Source: Polytrichum commune
Lineage: Eukaryota; Streptophyta; Polytrichopsida; Polytrichales; Polytrichaceae
Length of the DNA: 64,000 nucleotides
Assembly: GCA_950295325.1 (NCBI GenBank)
Contig: OX485804.1
Span: forward strand, 17,174,001-17,238,000
Direction of reading: 5' to 3'
The notes below the pieces were generated by a model. That model worked only from the letters and a program-made list of their open reading frames with translations. It did not search any database and was not told the DNA's origin. The translations under genes and the position numbers were made by a program. Positions 10,640-21,356 of this stretch are shown here, piece after piece. The number at the start of each line of letters is the position of its first letter. The stretch's first letter is position 1.

Positions 10640-11160
10640 ACGGATGTACTTTCGCAAAACGTATGCCATCATACGGGTATTTGGGGCAATTGGATTGGTA
10701 TACTCCATACGAATGGCCGCTCGTAAAGCTTTGGTAGGTATCTTTATGAATGCCCATTCGTATATCATCATGACAGACTTGTATCATATATCATCATCAT
10801 ATTTGGGTCGATGCATAGATGTGTCTATGTATGGATGTTGTTTGGATACATAGACCATATTCACAGGTGGTATTTACAAACGACCGTTCATAAGGCTTTG
10901 GGTCATATCTTTACGAACGTGCGTTCGTATATCACCATGACATGTTGTTTGGGTCTATGCATAGATGTATGTCCATCTATGGATGTTCCTAGACACATAG
11001 ACCATACTCATAGGTGGTATTTACGAACGCACGTTCGTATATCACTATGATATATTGTTTGGGTCTATGCATAGATGTATGTCTATCTATGGATATTGCT
11101 AGATACATAGACCATACTCATAGGTGATATTTACGAACACACGTTCGTAAACTCTTAGCC
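10640..11160. repeat. Tandem units carrying palindromes (~110-147 bp)
   Basis: Units start at GGGTCNATGCATAGATG (about 10804, 10951 and 11061). Each ends in TAGACCATANTCANAGGTGGTATT followed by an ACGAACG palindrome and ATATCAC(C/T)ATGA. Palindromes at about 10916, 11024 and 11133 are intact or nearly so; upstream ones (10645, 10708, 10745, 10877) are decayed. Here the palindrome is part of the tandem unit. Confidence 0.8.
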
Positions 11161-11355
11161 ATCACATGTGATTGAATCATTAATACAAATGCGTTCATTT
11201 GTGATTTACGAACGCGCGTTTGTAAACTCTCAATCACCATATATGTTTCAACCAATACTACAAATGCGTTAATTTGTGATTTACGAACGTGCGTTTGTAA
11301 ACTCTCAACCATCATCTATGTTTGAACCAATACTACAAATGCATTGATTTGTGAT
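11131..11355. repeat. 75-bp tandem repeat, three copies, one palindrome each
   Basis: Units start at TTACGAAC (11131, 11206, 11281). The shared body reads GTAAACTCT(T/C)A(G/A)CCATCA... and ends in TACAAATGCGTT(C/A)ATTTGTGAT. The palindrome cores are ACACAC, GCGCG and GTGCG types, and the right arm is already decaying (CGTTTGT). Confidence 0.85.
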
Positions 11356-11799
11356 TTGTGATTTATATTTGTACCATAGGTTGGTTGAAGGCTTGAAGCT
11401 TAGAAACATTGGATCTGGATTCGGTTTGCGAAAACCACCTTTGACCAAAAACGTTAGCTAGTCATAAGGACCCGAAAACTCCACTATAGGTTGTAGAAGG
11501 TTACAAATGCCAGCTCTAAGCTTATATTATGGAAACAACATCTAAATGTTGGCCATTCAGACCAAAAACGCGAGCTCGTAGGTAGTGTCCAAGACATATT
11601 TTTTAGCCTTAAACGGAAGTTTAAGGCGATCATACGTCAAAGGAGTTTTCTAGAGATGCACTAGGTTGGGAGGTGTTTTTGCAAGGCTTGGAAATGACTA
11701 GCAACAAAAGAGTTAATGTAGCAAGGAAGGACTGCAAACACCCATTAACAATGGGCTTTCATATATATGTACTATGCAGCATTTGGTTGCTGCGCAGAA

Positions 11800-12386
11800 G
11801 TTTACGAAAATGTGGGCCGATGTTTACGAACGCCCGTTCGTAACTGTGCAACACTTAATTGCTGCGCAGAAGCTTACGAAAATGTGGGCCGATGTTTACG
11901 AACGCCCGTTCGTAAATGTGGGCCAAGGTTTACGAACGCCCGTTCGTAAATGTGCGCCGATGTTTACGAACGCACGTTCGTAACTGTGCAGCACTTGGTT
12001 GCTGCAAAGTGTACGAAAATGTGGGCCGAGGTTTACGAACGCCCGTTCGTAAATGTGCGCTGACGTTGTTCGCAACTATGCAGCACTTGGTTGCTGCGCA
12101 GAAGTGTACGAAAATGTGGGCCGAAGTTTACGAACGCCCGTTCGTAAATGTGCGCTGACGTTTACGAACGCACGTTCGTAACTATGCAGCACTTGGTTGC
12201 TGCGCAGAAGTGTACGAAAATGTGGGCCGAAGTTTACGAACGCCCGTTCGTAAATGTGGCCGAGGTTTACGAACGCCCGTTCGTAAATGTGGCGGAGATT
12301 TACGAACGCGCGTTCGTAAATGTGGGCCGACGTTTACGAACGGGCGTTCGTAAATGTGCGCCGACGTTTACGAACGCGCGTTCGTA
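11800..12386. repeat. Left palindrome array (about 12 copies)
   Basis: The composite unit is GCAGCACTTGGTTGCTGC, GCAGAAGTTTACG, AAAATGTGGGCCGA, then one to four ACGAACG palindromes separated by AAATGTGGGCC(G/A)A-type linkers of about 18 bp. Central dinucleotides are mostly CC or CA, with a few GG and GC. Arms are well conserved, so the array is young or homogenised. Any frame through it gives repeated YERPFVN and LRTPVRK peptides; these are not proteins. Confidence 0.92.
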
Positions 12387-15050
12387 AACCTCCGGAATAC
12401 GCGGCGGTATATGCGGTGGATATACGTTGTACGTACATGAAGTGTGTAGTGTGGACGCATAGAAATGTGATATGCGCGCACTCCTACAAGTCTCTAGAGC
12501 AGTCTCTAAAGCATGCCGCAAAAAAGAGCTATGGTGTGGGGGGGAAGACCTTTAAGTACTGCTCTAGGGCGATTCAAAATCCCTTGGATGCTCTTTAAAA
12601 AGCGGATTCCCGCCGCCTACCTTAACCTAACAATATGTCATTCTATCCATGCGAAACATGTATGACGCTATGTATGGAACATGTATGGCATGCATGCAAC
12701 ATATTGAAAATATTAATGTCGCTCGCACACCTTAGGTGTTACCAAGGCCTCAGGATAAAAACATAAATACTATAATAGTCAAATGTTATTGAAATATGAT
12801 GATGCTTAACATTAAATAAATGATTTGCGACCAAGTTATGAAATCCAAGTTTTTGGGCAATTGATACCTATATGTTACCAAGGTCTAAGTGATATATATA
12901 TATACACATATATACAATGAGGTAGGAGTGGGTCAAAATTAGTTGTGGAGGCCCCTAAAATTGTATATATTATATGATTCACATCAAAACATGTCCAAAA
13001 TATGCTCACTAAGTGTGTGGACACCAATAAAAAGTCGGATTAATTTGGAATGGCTTCTAAGGTAGAGGAAGGATATGATATGAAACCATACCTAAATATA
13101 ATGTAGGTCTTAATTTAAGTGCAAACCTAGATGTGGAAAGATTGAATTAATCTGGAATGTGTGGCAAGATTGAAATTAATTTGGAATGGTACATAAGGTA
13201 GAGTAAGCATATGAATTCAAAACATACCTAGGTCGAGTCACACTAATTGCATGTTTTTGCATCCTACGAGAAGTAGGTGCATAACTAAAAGTATTCATTT
13301 AAAGTTGAGTCTTAAGACATGCATGTTGGAATAAGATTAAGTATGGACTGTGTGATCAAAATGTACTCAACATTATTAAGGTGAAAGAGGAAGAATTCCA
13401 AACTTCACTTTTGACATAAACCAAAGTTGTATCTCAAATCTAATTTTGAATCTTGAAATGACAATCGGCATGATTTTCAATAGTTGTTATTAACCGGATG
13501 AAGCAATATCCAATCCAACCAACATTGGTAGACCAGTTGGACATGCCCACATACCACAACATGGCCACATATTTTGAATATTGGTAAGATGAAAAGATTT
13601 AGGGATGTAGGGTTTAGGGTTTGGGGTTAGGGTTTGTAAAAGTTGTGCATGTCCAACAGTTAATACAATAGATTACACACACAAACGATATTGACTACTC
13701 AATAGCCCATATTGCACTCTCTTAATTATGTAGAATGCACATTTTATACTTGCCAAACATCCGATCACATGGCTCAAATACACTTAGTTCAAGTTGAAGT
13801 TAAAGTTCAATGCACTATACAAATGTTAGTTCAAGTTGACACCTAATTATATGAATTGATGACATGTTCGAAATTGAATTTCCGTCCACCTCTACTAAAA
13901 TTAAGTTCACCCCCTCCCCCCAATCTCAAATTGTGTATTTTATGAAGCTAATAATGATTAGAGGAACTAATGAACAACTTGAAAGATATTTCATTCTTGA
14001 AAACAAAATATTTCAAAACACCATATGAGCATCATTGGGGTTGGATTCTTCATCAAATTTCTACTAAATGATGTGCATTGTTCACTACAAATTTATACTC
14101 CCTATGTACCTAATGTTTACAAAAGAACCAAATGTATGGGGACTAATAGAATGGGGAGAAAAAATTCATTTGTATTTATACTAAGCTATTCAAATCAATA
14201 TGATAAACAACTATACTACATATACATAATACAAAACATGAATTAAGCATGCCTTCATTACTTACAAATTCTACTTTTATTTTCATGCAAGAGAGTCATC
14301 GAACGTTTTTCCATCCTAACAAGTATGGACAAGGTAGTCATATGACTGCCTCCATAATATGACAACAATTTATGTATCGTAACTTGGATGAAACTAACAC
14401 ATTTCAATGGTAACAAATTCCCTCCCCACCCCTATCCCATCCCAACCCATCCCATCCCATCATAACCCATCCCATCCCATCCCCTCCCCACACCCCATCC
14501 CACCACATCCCAACCCTTCTCACGTGGATGAGGCCACGTAGCAACGATAGGGAAACCCTAGCGGCGTTGGCTACCTCCCCGCACCCCTTCTTCTCCTTTC
14601 ATTGTCATTTGGAGCATAGAAAGGAGAAGCGGAACGCTGAGCACATGCGGAGCGGAGCTCTTGTCATTTCTTACTCATATCTTTTCTTTGTTTTGTTGGC
14701 GCGCGTGTTTAAGAGTCGCAGATTTCTTTTGAGAGTTGTAAGTTTGCTAGTAGAGAGCTTGAGAGCTACAAACTTGAAAGTTGCATACACATAAGAGTTG
14801 TTGCAAGGGTTTGTATGTAACGTGCGAGGGCTTAAGAGTGTGAGGGAGGAATGACTAATGTGAAGGTGCAGTAGATTGAATTTACAATTCTGAGGTTTTC
14901 GAAGTTTTTCACTAAATGAGGAAGCACAAGTTTTGGATGTATACCAATTCAACGTGCATAGTGTAATCCTACTGAACTCACTTCCTTCACATTTTGAAAT
15001 TTTTTTCATTGTTGAATTCCATGTGTTTTTTCCATGTATGTTGAGCTTTG
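12386..15050. repeat. Right arm (A') of the ~3-kb inverted repeat
   Basis: Reverse-complement counterpart of 3980-7095, as shown by GCGGATTCCCGCCGCCTAC (12602-12620), the telomere-like block (13604-13637), the AACCCTAGCGGCG block (about 14552-14564) and the CTTAAGAGTGTGAGG block (about 14830). It begins directly after the last palindrome of the left array, as arm A ends directly at a palindrome. It contains a CCCATCCC minisatellite (14410-14515). No gene recognised; the frame near 14528-14794 is not conserved with arm A at the protein level. Confidence 0.75.
14410..14515. repeat. CCCATCCC minisatellite
   Basis: C-rich imperfect pentamer units (CCCAT, CCCAA). The mirror segment at 4740-4800 is its G-rich counterpart (GGGATGGGGGAGGG). 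Confidence 0.85.
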
Positions 15051-15351
15051 GCATGTTTTGTTTGCAAGCTTCCCCATGTTTTTCGATTTAGTGTTCTCTA
15101 ACAACCTGAAACTCAATTATGTTTTCATTCGGTTGTTTCAATTTTTATCGTTCTCAAGTTTTATCTTCACTTGCAGTATGTAAAGGCACCAATTCAAGGT
15201 TGATAGGTATCAATCACAAACCAAAAGTGGCAAGATGGAATGGACAAATCACTGATACATATCAACCACTCCATTATAGACCAATGCATATTTGTATTTG
15301 TTTATATATGAATATAAAAAACATATGTACATGCGTAAATACCGGAGCATG

Positions 15352-16585
15352 TTTACGAACGGGCGTTCGTAAACTTCAGCGCAACAACCAAGTGCTGCAC
15401 AGTTACGAACGTGCGTTCGTAAACGTCGGCTCACATTTACGAACGGGCGTTCGTAAATCTCGGCCCACATTTACGAACGTGCGTTCGTAAACCTCGGCCC
15501 ACATTTTCGTAAAATTCTGCGCAGCAACCAAGTGCTGCATAGTTAGTAACTGTGCACCGACTTTTACGAACGGGCGTTCGTAAACCTTGGCCCACATTTA
15601 CGAACGGTCGTTCGTAAATCTCGGCCCACATTTACGAACGTGCGTTCGTAAATCTCGGCCCACATTTTCGTAAAATTTTGCGCAGCAACCAAGTGCTGCA
15701 TAGTTAGAAAATGAGCGCCGACTTTTACGAATGGGCGTTCGTAAACCTCGGCCCACATTTTCGTAAAATTCTGCGCAGCAACCAAGTGCTGCATAGTTAG
15801 AAAATGTGCGCCGACTTTTACGAATGGGCGTTCGTAAATCTCGGCCCACATTTACGAACGTGCGTTCGTAAACCTCGGCCCACATTTTCGTAAAATTATG
15901 CGCAGCAATCAAGTGCTGCATAGTTAGTAAATGTGCGCCGACTTTTTTACGAACGGGCGTTCGTAAATCTCGGCCCACATTTTCGTAAAATTCTGTGCAG
16001 CAACCAAGTGTTGCATAGTTAGTAACTGTCCGCCAACTTTTACGAACGGGCGTTCGTAAACCTCGGCCCACATTTACGAACGGGCGTTCGTAAATCTCGG
16101 CCCACATTTACGAACGTGCGTTCGTAAACCTCGGCCCACATTTTCGTAAAATTATGCGCAGCAACCAAGTGCTGCATAGTTAGTAACTGTGCACCGACTT
16201 TTACGAACGGGCGTTCGTAAACCTTGGCCCACATTTACGAACGGGCGTTCGTAAATCTCGGCCCACATTTACGAACGTGCGTTCGTAAACCTCGGCCCAC
16301 ATTTTCGTAAAATTCTGCGTAGCAACCAAGTGCTGCATAGTTAGTAACTGTGCGCCGACTTTTACGAACGGGCGTTCGTAAACCTCGGCCTACATTTTTG
16401 TGAAATTTTGCGCAACAACCAAGTGTTGCACTGTTACGAACGTGCGTTCGTAAACCTCAACGAGTATTTACAAATGCGCGTTTGTAAATCTTGGCCGACA
16501 ACAAAGGTTGCATATTTACGAACATGCAATTGTGAACTTCAGCGTAATAACCAAGGGCTGCATGTTTACGAATGCACACTCATAA
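15352..16585. repeat. Right palindrome array (about 20 copies), inverted
   Basis: This is the reverse complement of the left array unit: CTCGGCCCACATTT linkers, ACGAACG-GG/TG-CGTTCGT palindromes and GCGCAGCAACCAAGTGCTGC blocks. It is about twice as long as the left array, with about seven higher-order units. Copies decay towards the right edge (about 16465, 16515 and 16565 have several changes). Central dinucleotides are mainly GG and TG, the complement of the CC and CA of the left array, so orientation is preserved within each arm. Confidence 0.92.
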
Positions 16586-17048
16586 ACCTTGGCTACATAC
16601 AATGAAAATGTGCACCACCCCCCTGCTACAATAATCAATAGCGAATAGGAGTACGTATATATGAAAACCCATTGTTAATGGGTGTTTGCAGTCCTTCCTT
16701 GCTACAATTACTCTTTTGTTGCTAGTCATTTCCAAGCCTTGCAAAAACACCTCCCAACCTAGTGCATCTCTAGAAAACTCCTTTGACGTATGATCGCCTT
16801 AAACTTACGTTTAAGGCTAAAAAATATGTCTTGGACGCTACCTACGAGCTCATGTTTTTGGTCTGAATGGCCAACTTTTAGATGTTGTTTCCATAATATA
16901 AGCTTAGAGCTGGCATCTCTAACCTTCTACAACCTATAGTGGAGTTTTCGGGTCCTTATGACTAGCTGACGTTTTTGGTCAAAGGTGGTTTTCGCAAACC
17001 GAATCCAGATCCAACGTTTCTAAGCTTCAACCAACCCGTGGTACATTT

Positions 17049-18060
17049 TTCAAGTCATTCTAACTACTTGCTCTAGACGTCTCCTATGAGTGTCACGTTC
17101 GCGCATACCCACCCTTTCTACTTTCTAATGCATTCTTTGTTCCTACATGACAAGTTGTCCAATGCACATTTTCAATAACACCTTCAACACCTTTGTCTTG
17201 CCAACACTAAGGATTATGTTATCTTAGAAGGAGAGCAGTAATAGGAGAATGCCAACAATGAATCTACTCTTCAAATCCCTCTTTCAACACTTTGTTGCTT
17301 GTTTTCCAAGACTGTTGTCCGTCTGGACTGCCTCACATTTCTAGGTCTAAACTTACAAGCATACACACCTTCTCTAAGAGTCTAAGCTATCTTCACATAT
17401 GTGTACTAAGAGAGCCAAAAGGTTCTAGGACAATCTTTATATACCTCAAAACAACTACCTACTAGGTGGGTCAACTTGGTAGGTTACCACCCTGTCAAAA
17501 CACTGCAACTAGCTGTCCTCACGCGTTTTTGCCCTTTGTCCAATACATGACCAACTGGCACACTGAGGTCATAAAAAATGATCAACTAGTCACAGAAATG
17601 CAATGCTATTTAATAACTTTGGACCAACAAGTCATTATCTGACCAACTAAATTATTAACACCAAATAATTACTACTACTGAATAAATTGCTCAGTAGTAA
17701 AACAATAAAAAAACCAATTAGTGGACGTTTTAACAACTAATTGCATTAGGGACAAATTTGACGTCAACTAGTAAACTAGCATTCTTTTTCCCTTTCGACA
17801 ATTCGCGACCAACTAGTCAGTTTTTGATGGGTTGGTTTACTATGAACATTTTATGTTCTTAAAACACGGTGCTAACTTCTATCTTATCTATGTTTGTGCA
17901 AATAAACGAAACCACTATACATATTTGCAAACACACATTCGTAAAAATACGTAATGTTGATTTACACATTACACATTACACTGATTTATGAACGGTTGTT
18001 CGTAAATATGCTACCAAAATCTACTTTAACAATTGAATGTGGATATACTTTATATTGTGC
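17049..18060. other. Non-coding spacer with two outlying palindromes
   Basis: AT-rich. A degenerate palindrome lies near 17930 (TTTGCAAACACACATTCGTAAA) and another near 17990 (TTTATGAACGGTTGTTCGTAAA). No gene recognised. Confidence 0.55.
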
Positions 18061-18067
18061 ATAAAGT

Positions 18068-18360
18068 ATGGTCTTGGAGAACACGGTGCCCATTTTCAAG
18101 TTCCTCATCTGTGATCTCCCAAGCCCTTGCCTCGTTCTCGGCCAAGAAGTATGCGATGAGCTAATTGACGAGAATGGTGTGCCAATGCCCAAGTTTGGTG
18201 GTCGAGGCGGAGGGCAACATTTCCTCAAGGTCTTGAGGTCCAAGTTGTGGCTAGAAGCCCCCCTATTGGAGGGAGTCCCCCACGGGAGCTGGCGAACTCC
18301 GGAGAACACCCTCCTCATCGACGACAACACGGCCAAGAGCCTTCTTTGTCCCCTCCTATT
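18068..18360 (+). pseudogene. Fragment resembling FCP1/NIF-type HAD phosphatase C-terminus
   Basis: A translated stretch contains GGGQHFLKVLRSKLWLEAP and, about 20 residues further on, PENTLLIDDNTAKSLLCP. In FCP1-homology (NIF, HAD-like) phosphatases the C-terminal part of the domain reads roughly 'FlKpL..vW......NTlLiDDsp.KsllNP', with the DD pair as HAD motif IV, so the match in order and spacing is good. The N-terminal motif with the nucleophilic Asp is not found in the kilobase upstream, so this is either one exon of a gene with distant exons or a fragment. Such enzymes remove phosphate from protein Ser/Thr. An AG acceptor may precede CCCTTGCCTCG at about 18123. Downstream, 18479-18867 (after TTTCACAG) is open for about 130 codons with no recognisable motif. 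Confidence 0.45.
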
Positions 18361-18478
18361 CTTTCACCGTTGCTCTCATTTTCTTGCATCTGCATGTTAT
18401 GCACTTTACGAGCGCCCATCCCAAACCGCCCCTCCTTAATTTACCCACTCCACTCTGTCTATGATATTGTTTCACAGG

Positions 18479-18867
18479 TCGCTCCACGCTCGTTTGGTGG
18501 CCGACCCTCCTTGACTTCTTCATTGGAGACGCACACAACTCAAGGTTGCATCTTCCGAGTCCGATCGTTGTTTGGCCCTCCGGAGAAGTGCAAGACATTC
18601 TCTCTTGCAGATGCCTTTGTATTCCACTACAATACCACTTCGTACAATTCGGGAGCGCGTTTGGACATATTGAAGAACGACACATATTCGAGGCCAGTCA
18701 ACAAACTTGGCTATAGTTGCGGGCCGGAGATTTTCAAAGCTATAAAGGCCATTGGAGCATTACAGAGAGAAGCCACCGTAAAAGATAAGGACATGGCCAC
18801 GAGAAAAAATATAGTGGGACGTACTAGTGGGACTATAAACGCCTACGGACTCCCTAAATGTGTGTAG
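18479..18867 (+). CDS. Unrecognised possible exon
   Basis: Open frame after an acceptor-like TGTTTCACAG, ending in TAG at 18865-18867. Average protein composition (for example ADAFVFHYNTTSYNS) and GC above the surroundings make it plausible coding sequence. It may belong to the HAD-like fragment upstream or to another gene. No function is inferred. Confidence 0.3.
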
Positions 18868-20997
18868 GGGTAGAGCATAGTGCTTGGTTATCCATTCTAT
18901 TTGAAGGTCTTCAAGACATTAATGGTATTTCCATTATGTTTGTATTTCAAACCCGTTGAATAGATTCAATTTCCAATCATTCTCCACATCTTCCTGTCCA
19001 TTAGCAACAATTTGTCATTTTATACACATATGTTTTCATGTATGGTTCATTTTTTTGTTCACTTTGATGCATTTATGTTGATGATTATATCCAATGTTAT
19101 ACATATGGTATTTTAATGTTGTTAACATTGGCTAAAATTTGAAAACCCCGTCCTTGAATAGTCTCAAAATCATCAAAAAGTCTCCGATTACCGAATATAG
19201 TGTTTAATCGACGAAAATGCTAAATGTAAATTGTCTCTATAGTGTTAGAACACAAAATGTCAACTCTAACACTATTTGTACCAAGTAGTAACTTTAAATA
19301 TTTACATGAGCGCATTTAATGTTAGATGATATTTTGTAAATCTTGGAATGAAGAGTTGAAGGAAGAAGAATATGAGAACCTTGTAAAAGGTATAATTTGT
19401 TCAAACCCTATTCAAACACTACTTGTAATATCAGTTGAAAATTAGTGTTTTAGGTAACTATTGCATCTAACACTAATCTTCATCTAACACTAATCTACCT
19501 ATTTAGTGTAGCAGTGTGAAGGATACGCAGTGGAGCCCGAATGACTAGGGGGGTGTTGACATGATGGAGGTTGAGGACACGGGAGCCTCTACAGGCATTG
19601 AGGTTGTGCATATGGAAACTATGGAGCTCAAGGGAAGTACCAACCAGACTGAATCCGTTCTGAGACCATAGCATCCCAAGCATGGGCAGATGACAGTCTC
19701 ATGGACATGAAACTTGTGGCAATGCATTTGTTGAGGAGAATGTTACGAACCTACGTTTGTGAATAGGTGAGGAGGGAGAAGCTATTCAAACCAACAATGA
19801 GGCCCCTCCTAGCAATGACAAGGTAAGGTAACTCATCCCTAAGAATGCCCCTTACATTCATGAACGCGCGTTCCTAACAATCTAACCGACCGCTTCTCTT
19901 TGTTGGTGCGTTTTCTCCCTGGACAACTGCGACCATTTAGAGGTATTCCATCGCACTAGACTAGGGTAGACAAATTGGCAAATTGTGTCCTTAGGATCTA
20001 GCATGATAAACTTATGATACGTTGAGAAAACTTGTACATAACTTGGAATATTAATATATATTAAGAAGTGTTTTTCAACCAATATTTTGACCACCTTGCA
20101 CTCCAATTTTTGAATGCTTGTGTTTCCCATTCTCATTTATAAAATGCATTTGATGATGAGATGAGGCTCCTATGTCCACCTTGTTTATGAGCAAGTGTTC
20201 GTAAATGTCATGCTAGTCTGCATATGCCCCACATGCATAACAAAAACTTGTGCCACCCATTGTTCCTAGAATTCAATCTCCTTCACATACGAGCGTTCAT
20301 GAATGATGAGCATCACCCCCTTCATCCCCAATCACAAAATACTTGTTCATAGATGAGCCATAGTATTCACTCTTGCATGAAATTCCTCCCCTTAATAAGA
20401 TGCATCCACCTTTGCATGTCCTCGCATGTTGATGTTTTAGTATATGTCTCATATTCTTGAGGCAAGGGTTTGTAGCACTTTCAATCATATTCAACGTGTC
20501 ATGAATCATTATATTTTATGCAAGTGGTTTAATATCTAGCTCAATTTTTTTTTGTGATGACATGTATCTGTGCCAGATCGGTTAGTGTTGCCCATGCAAG
20601 TCACTTTATTTCTTCTAAATTTATCACTTTGAATTTTTTCTTGTTTTTTAATTGAAAACCACGTCCTTAAATAGACTCAGTTTTATAAAAATCTTTGATT
20701 ACCAAATATAGTGTTAAAAGCAAAACAAGAATTAAGTGTAAACCCTTTGTATGACACTTGAAGGCCCGTAATTAGCTTCTTAGACCTTGAAAGGTTAGCC
20801 CTAAGTGTGTAAGAGGCACAATTGTATGGGCATCTCCATGCACAAAATTATGTGCATGAACAACATACTTCAATTTTTAACCGTTTTGTCAAATGCGATC
20901 CTATCTAATACTATTATTTCTCTTCTTAATGTTAGTGAGGGATTTGGATGCAAATGCATACCTAGAAGGTTGGTATTGTGACCATCCAATGTCACAT
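18868..20997. other. Gene-free AT-rich stretch with the last decayed palindromes
   Basis: Holds pieces of the TTTAGTGTTAG-type repeat (19140-19510 and 20650-20760). Strongly decayed palindromes lie near 19743 (TTACGAACCTACGTTTGTGA), 19860 (CATGAACGCGCGTTCCTAA), 20185 and 20288. No gene recognised. Confidence 0.55.
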
Positions 20998-21005
20998 GTC
21001 ACGGG

Positions 21006-21348
21006 CTCGGGGGGGGGGGGCAGTGTGTTAAAAAGTTAAGGATATAGGTGCGAACAACCACTATTTTATAGGGGGCTATTACTTTCAATTCTCTATTTTT
21101 TTTCACATGCTATCATTATGTAAATTTCTACTTTGGGTTAATAAATAAATGGCTTGCATTACTTATAACTCCAAATTACCTATTATTCCATACCCTATAG
21201 TACTTTAAAGATGTCCAATATCATTTTTGATACCCTATATTACTCTTAAGTCCATTTATAATTTTTTGCCCCCATGTTTTTAAAATACCCTATCATTTGT
21301 TCGCACGTATATTGCTACTCCAACCAATGACTACCCCCCCCCCCCGAG
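21006..21348 (+). mobile_element. hAT-like MITE with poly-G/poly-C ends, copy 1
   Basis: A 343-bp element starting CTCGGGGG...CAGTGTG and ending ACTACCCC...CCCGAG. It is flanked by a perfect 8-bp direct repeat GTCACGGG (20998-21005 and 21349-21356). An 8-bp duplication with very short inverted ends fits hAT-type insertion (P-type is an alternative). No coding capacity. The homopolymer ends differ in length from copy 2, as expected of slippage. Confidence 0.88.
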
Positions 21349-21356
21349 GTCACGGG

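Larger units (their letters stand above)
11367..17048. mobile_element. Foldback-like unit with long inverted ends made of palindrome arrays
   Basis: The left end (11367-11765) and right end (16650-17048) are reverse complements over about 380-400 bp: TTTGTACCATAGGTTGG at the left matches CCAACCCGTGGTACATT at the right, and both contain the ACCTTTGACCAAAAACG and GGACCCGAAAACTCCACTA blocks. Inside each end lies an array of palindromes (11.8-12.4 and 15.35-16.6 kb), also in inverted orientation. The enclosed 12.4-15.3 kb core is the A' arm of the larger inverted repeat. Long, internally repetitive inverted ends around a non-coding core are typical of Foldback and some MULE elements; no target-site duplication was clear and no transposase lies inside, so the class is uncertain. 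Confidence 0.6.

Noticed and set aside
11767-12598. Many overlapping open frames of 60-170 codons with YERPFVN, LRTPVRK and FTNARS repeats (also at 15.1-16.6 kb).
   Set aside because: They are translations of the palindrome arrays; the same peptides appear on both strands because the DNA is self-complementary.
11800-16585. CRISPR-like array.
   Set aside because: Repeats are palindromic and spacers are themselves repeated linkers, unit lengths vary, there are no cas genes, and the context is eukaryotic.
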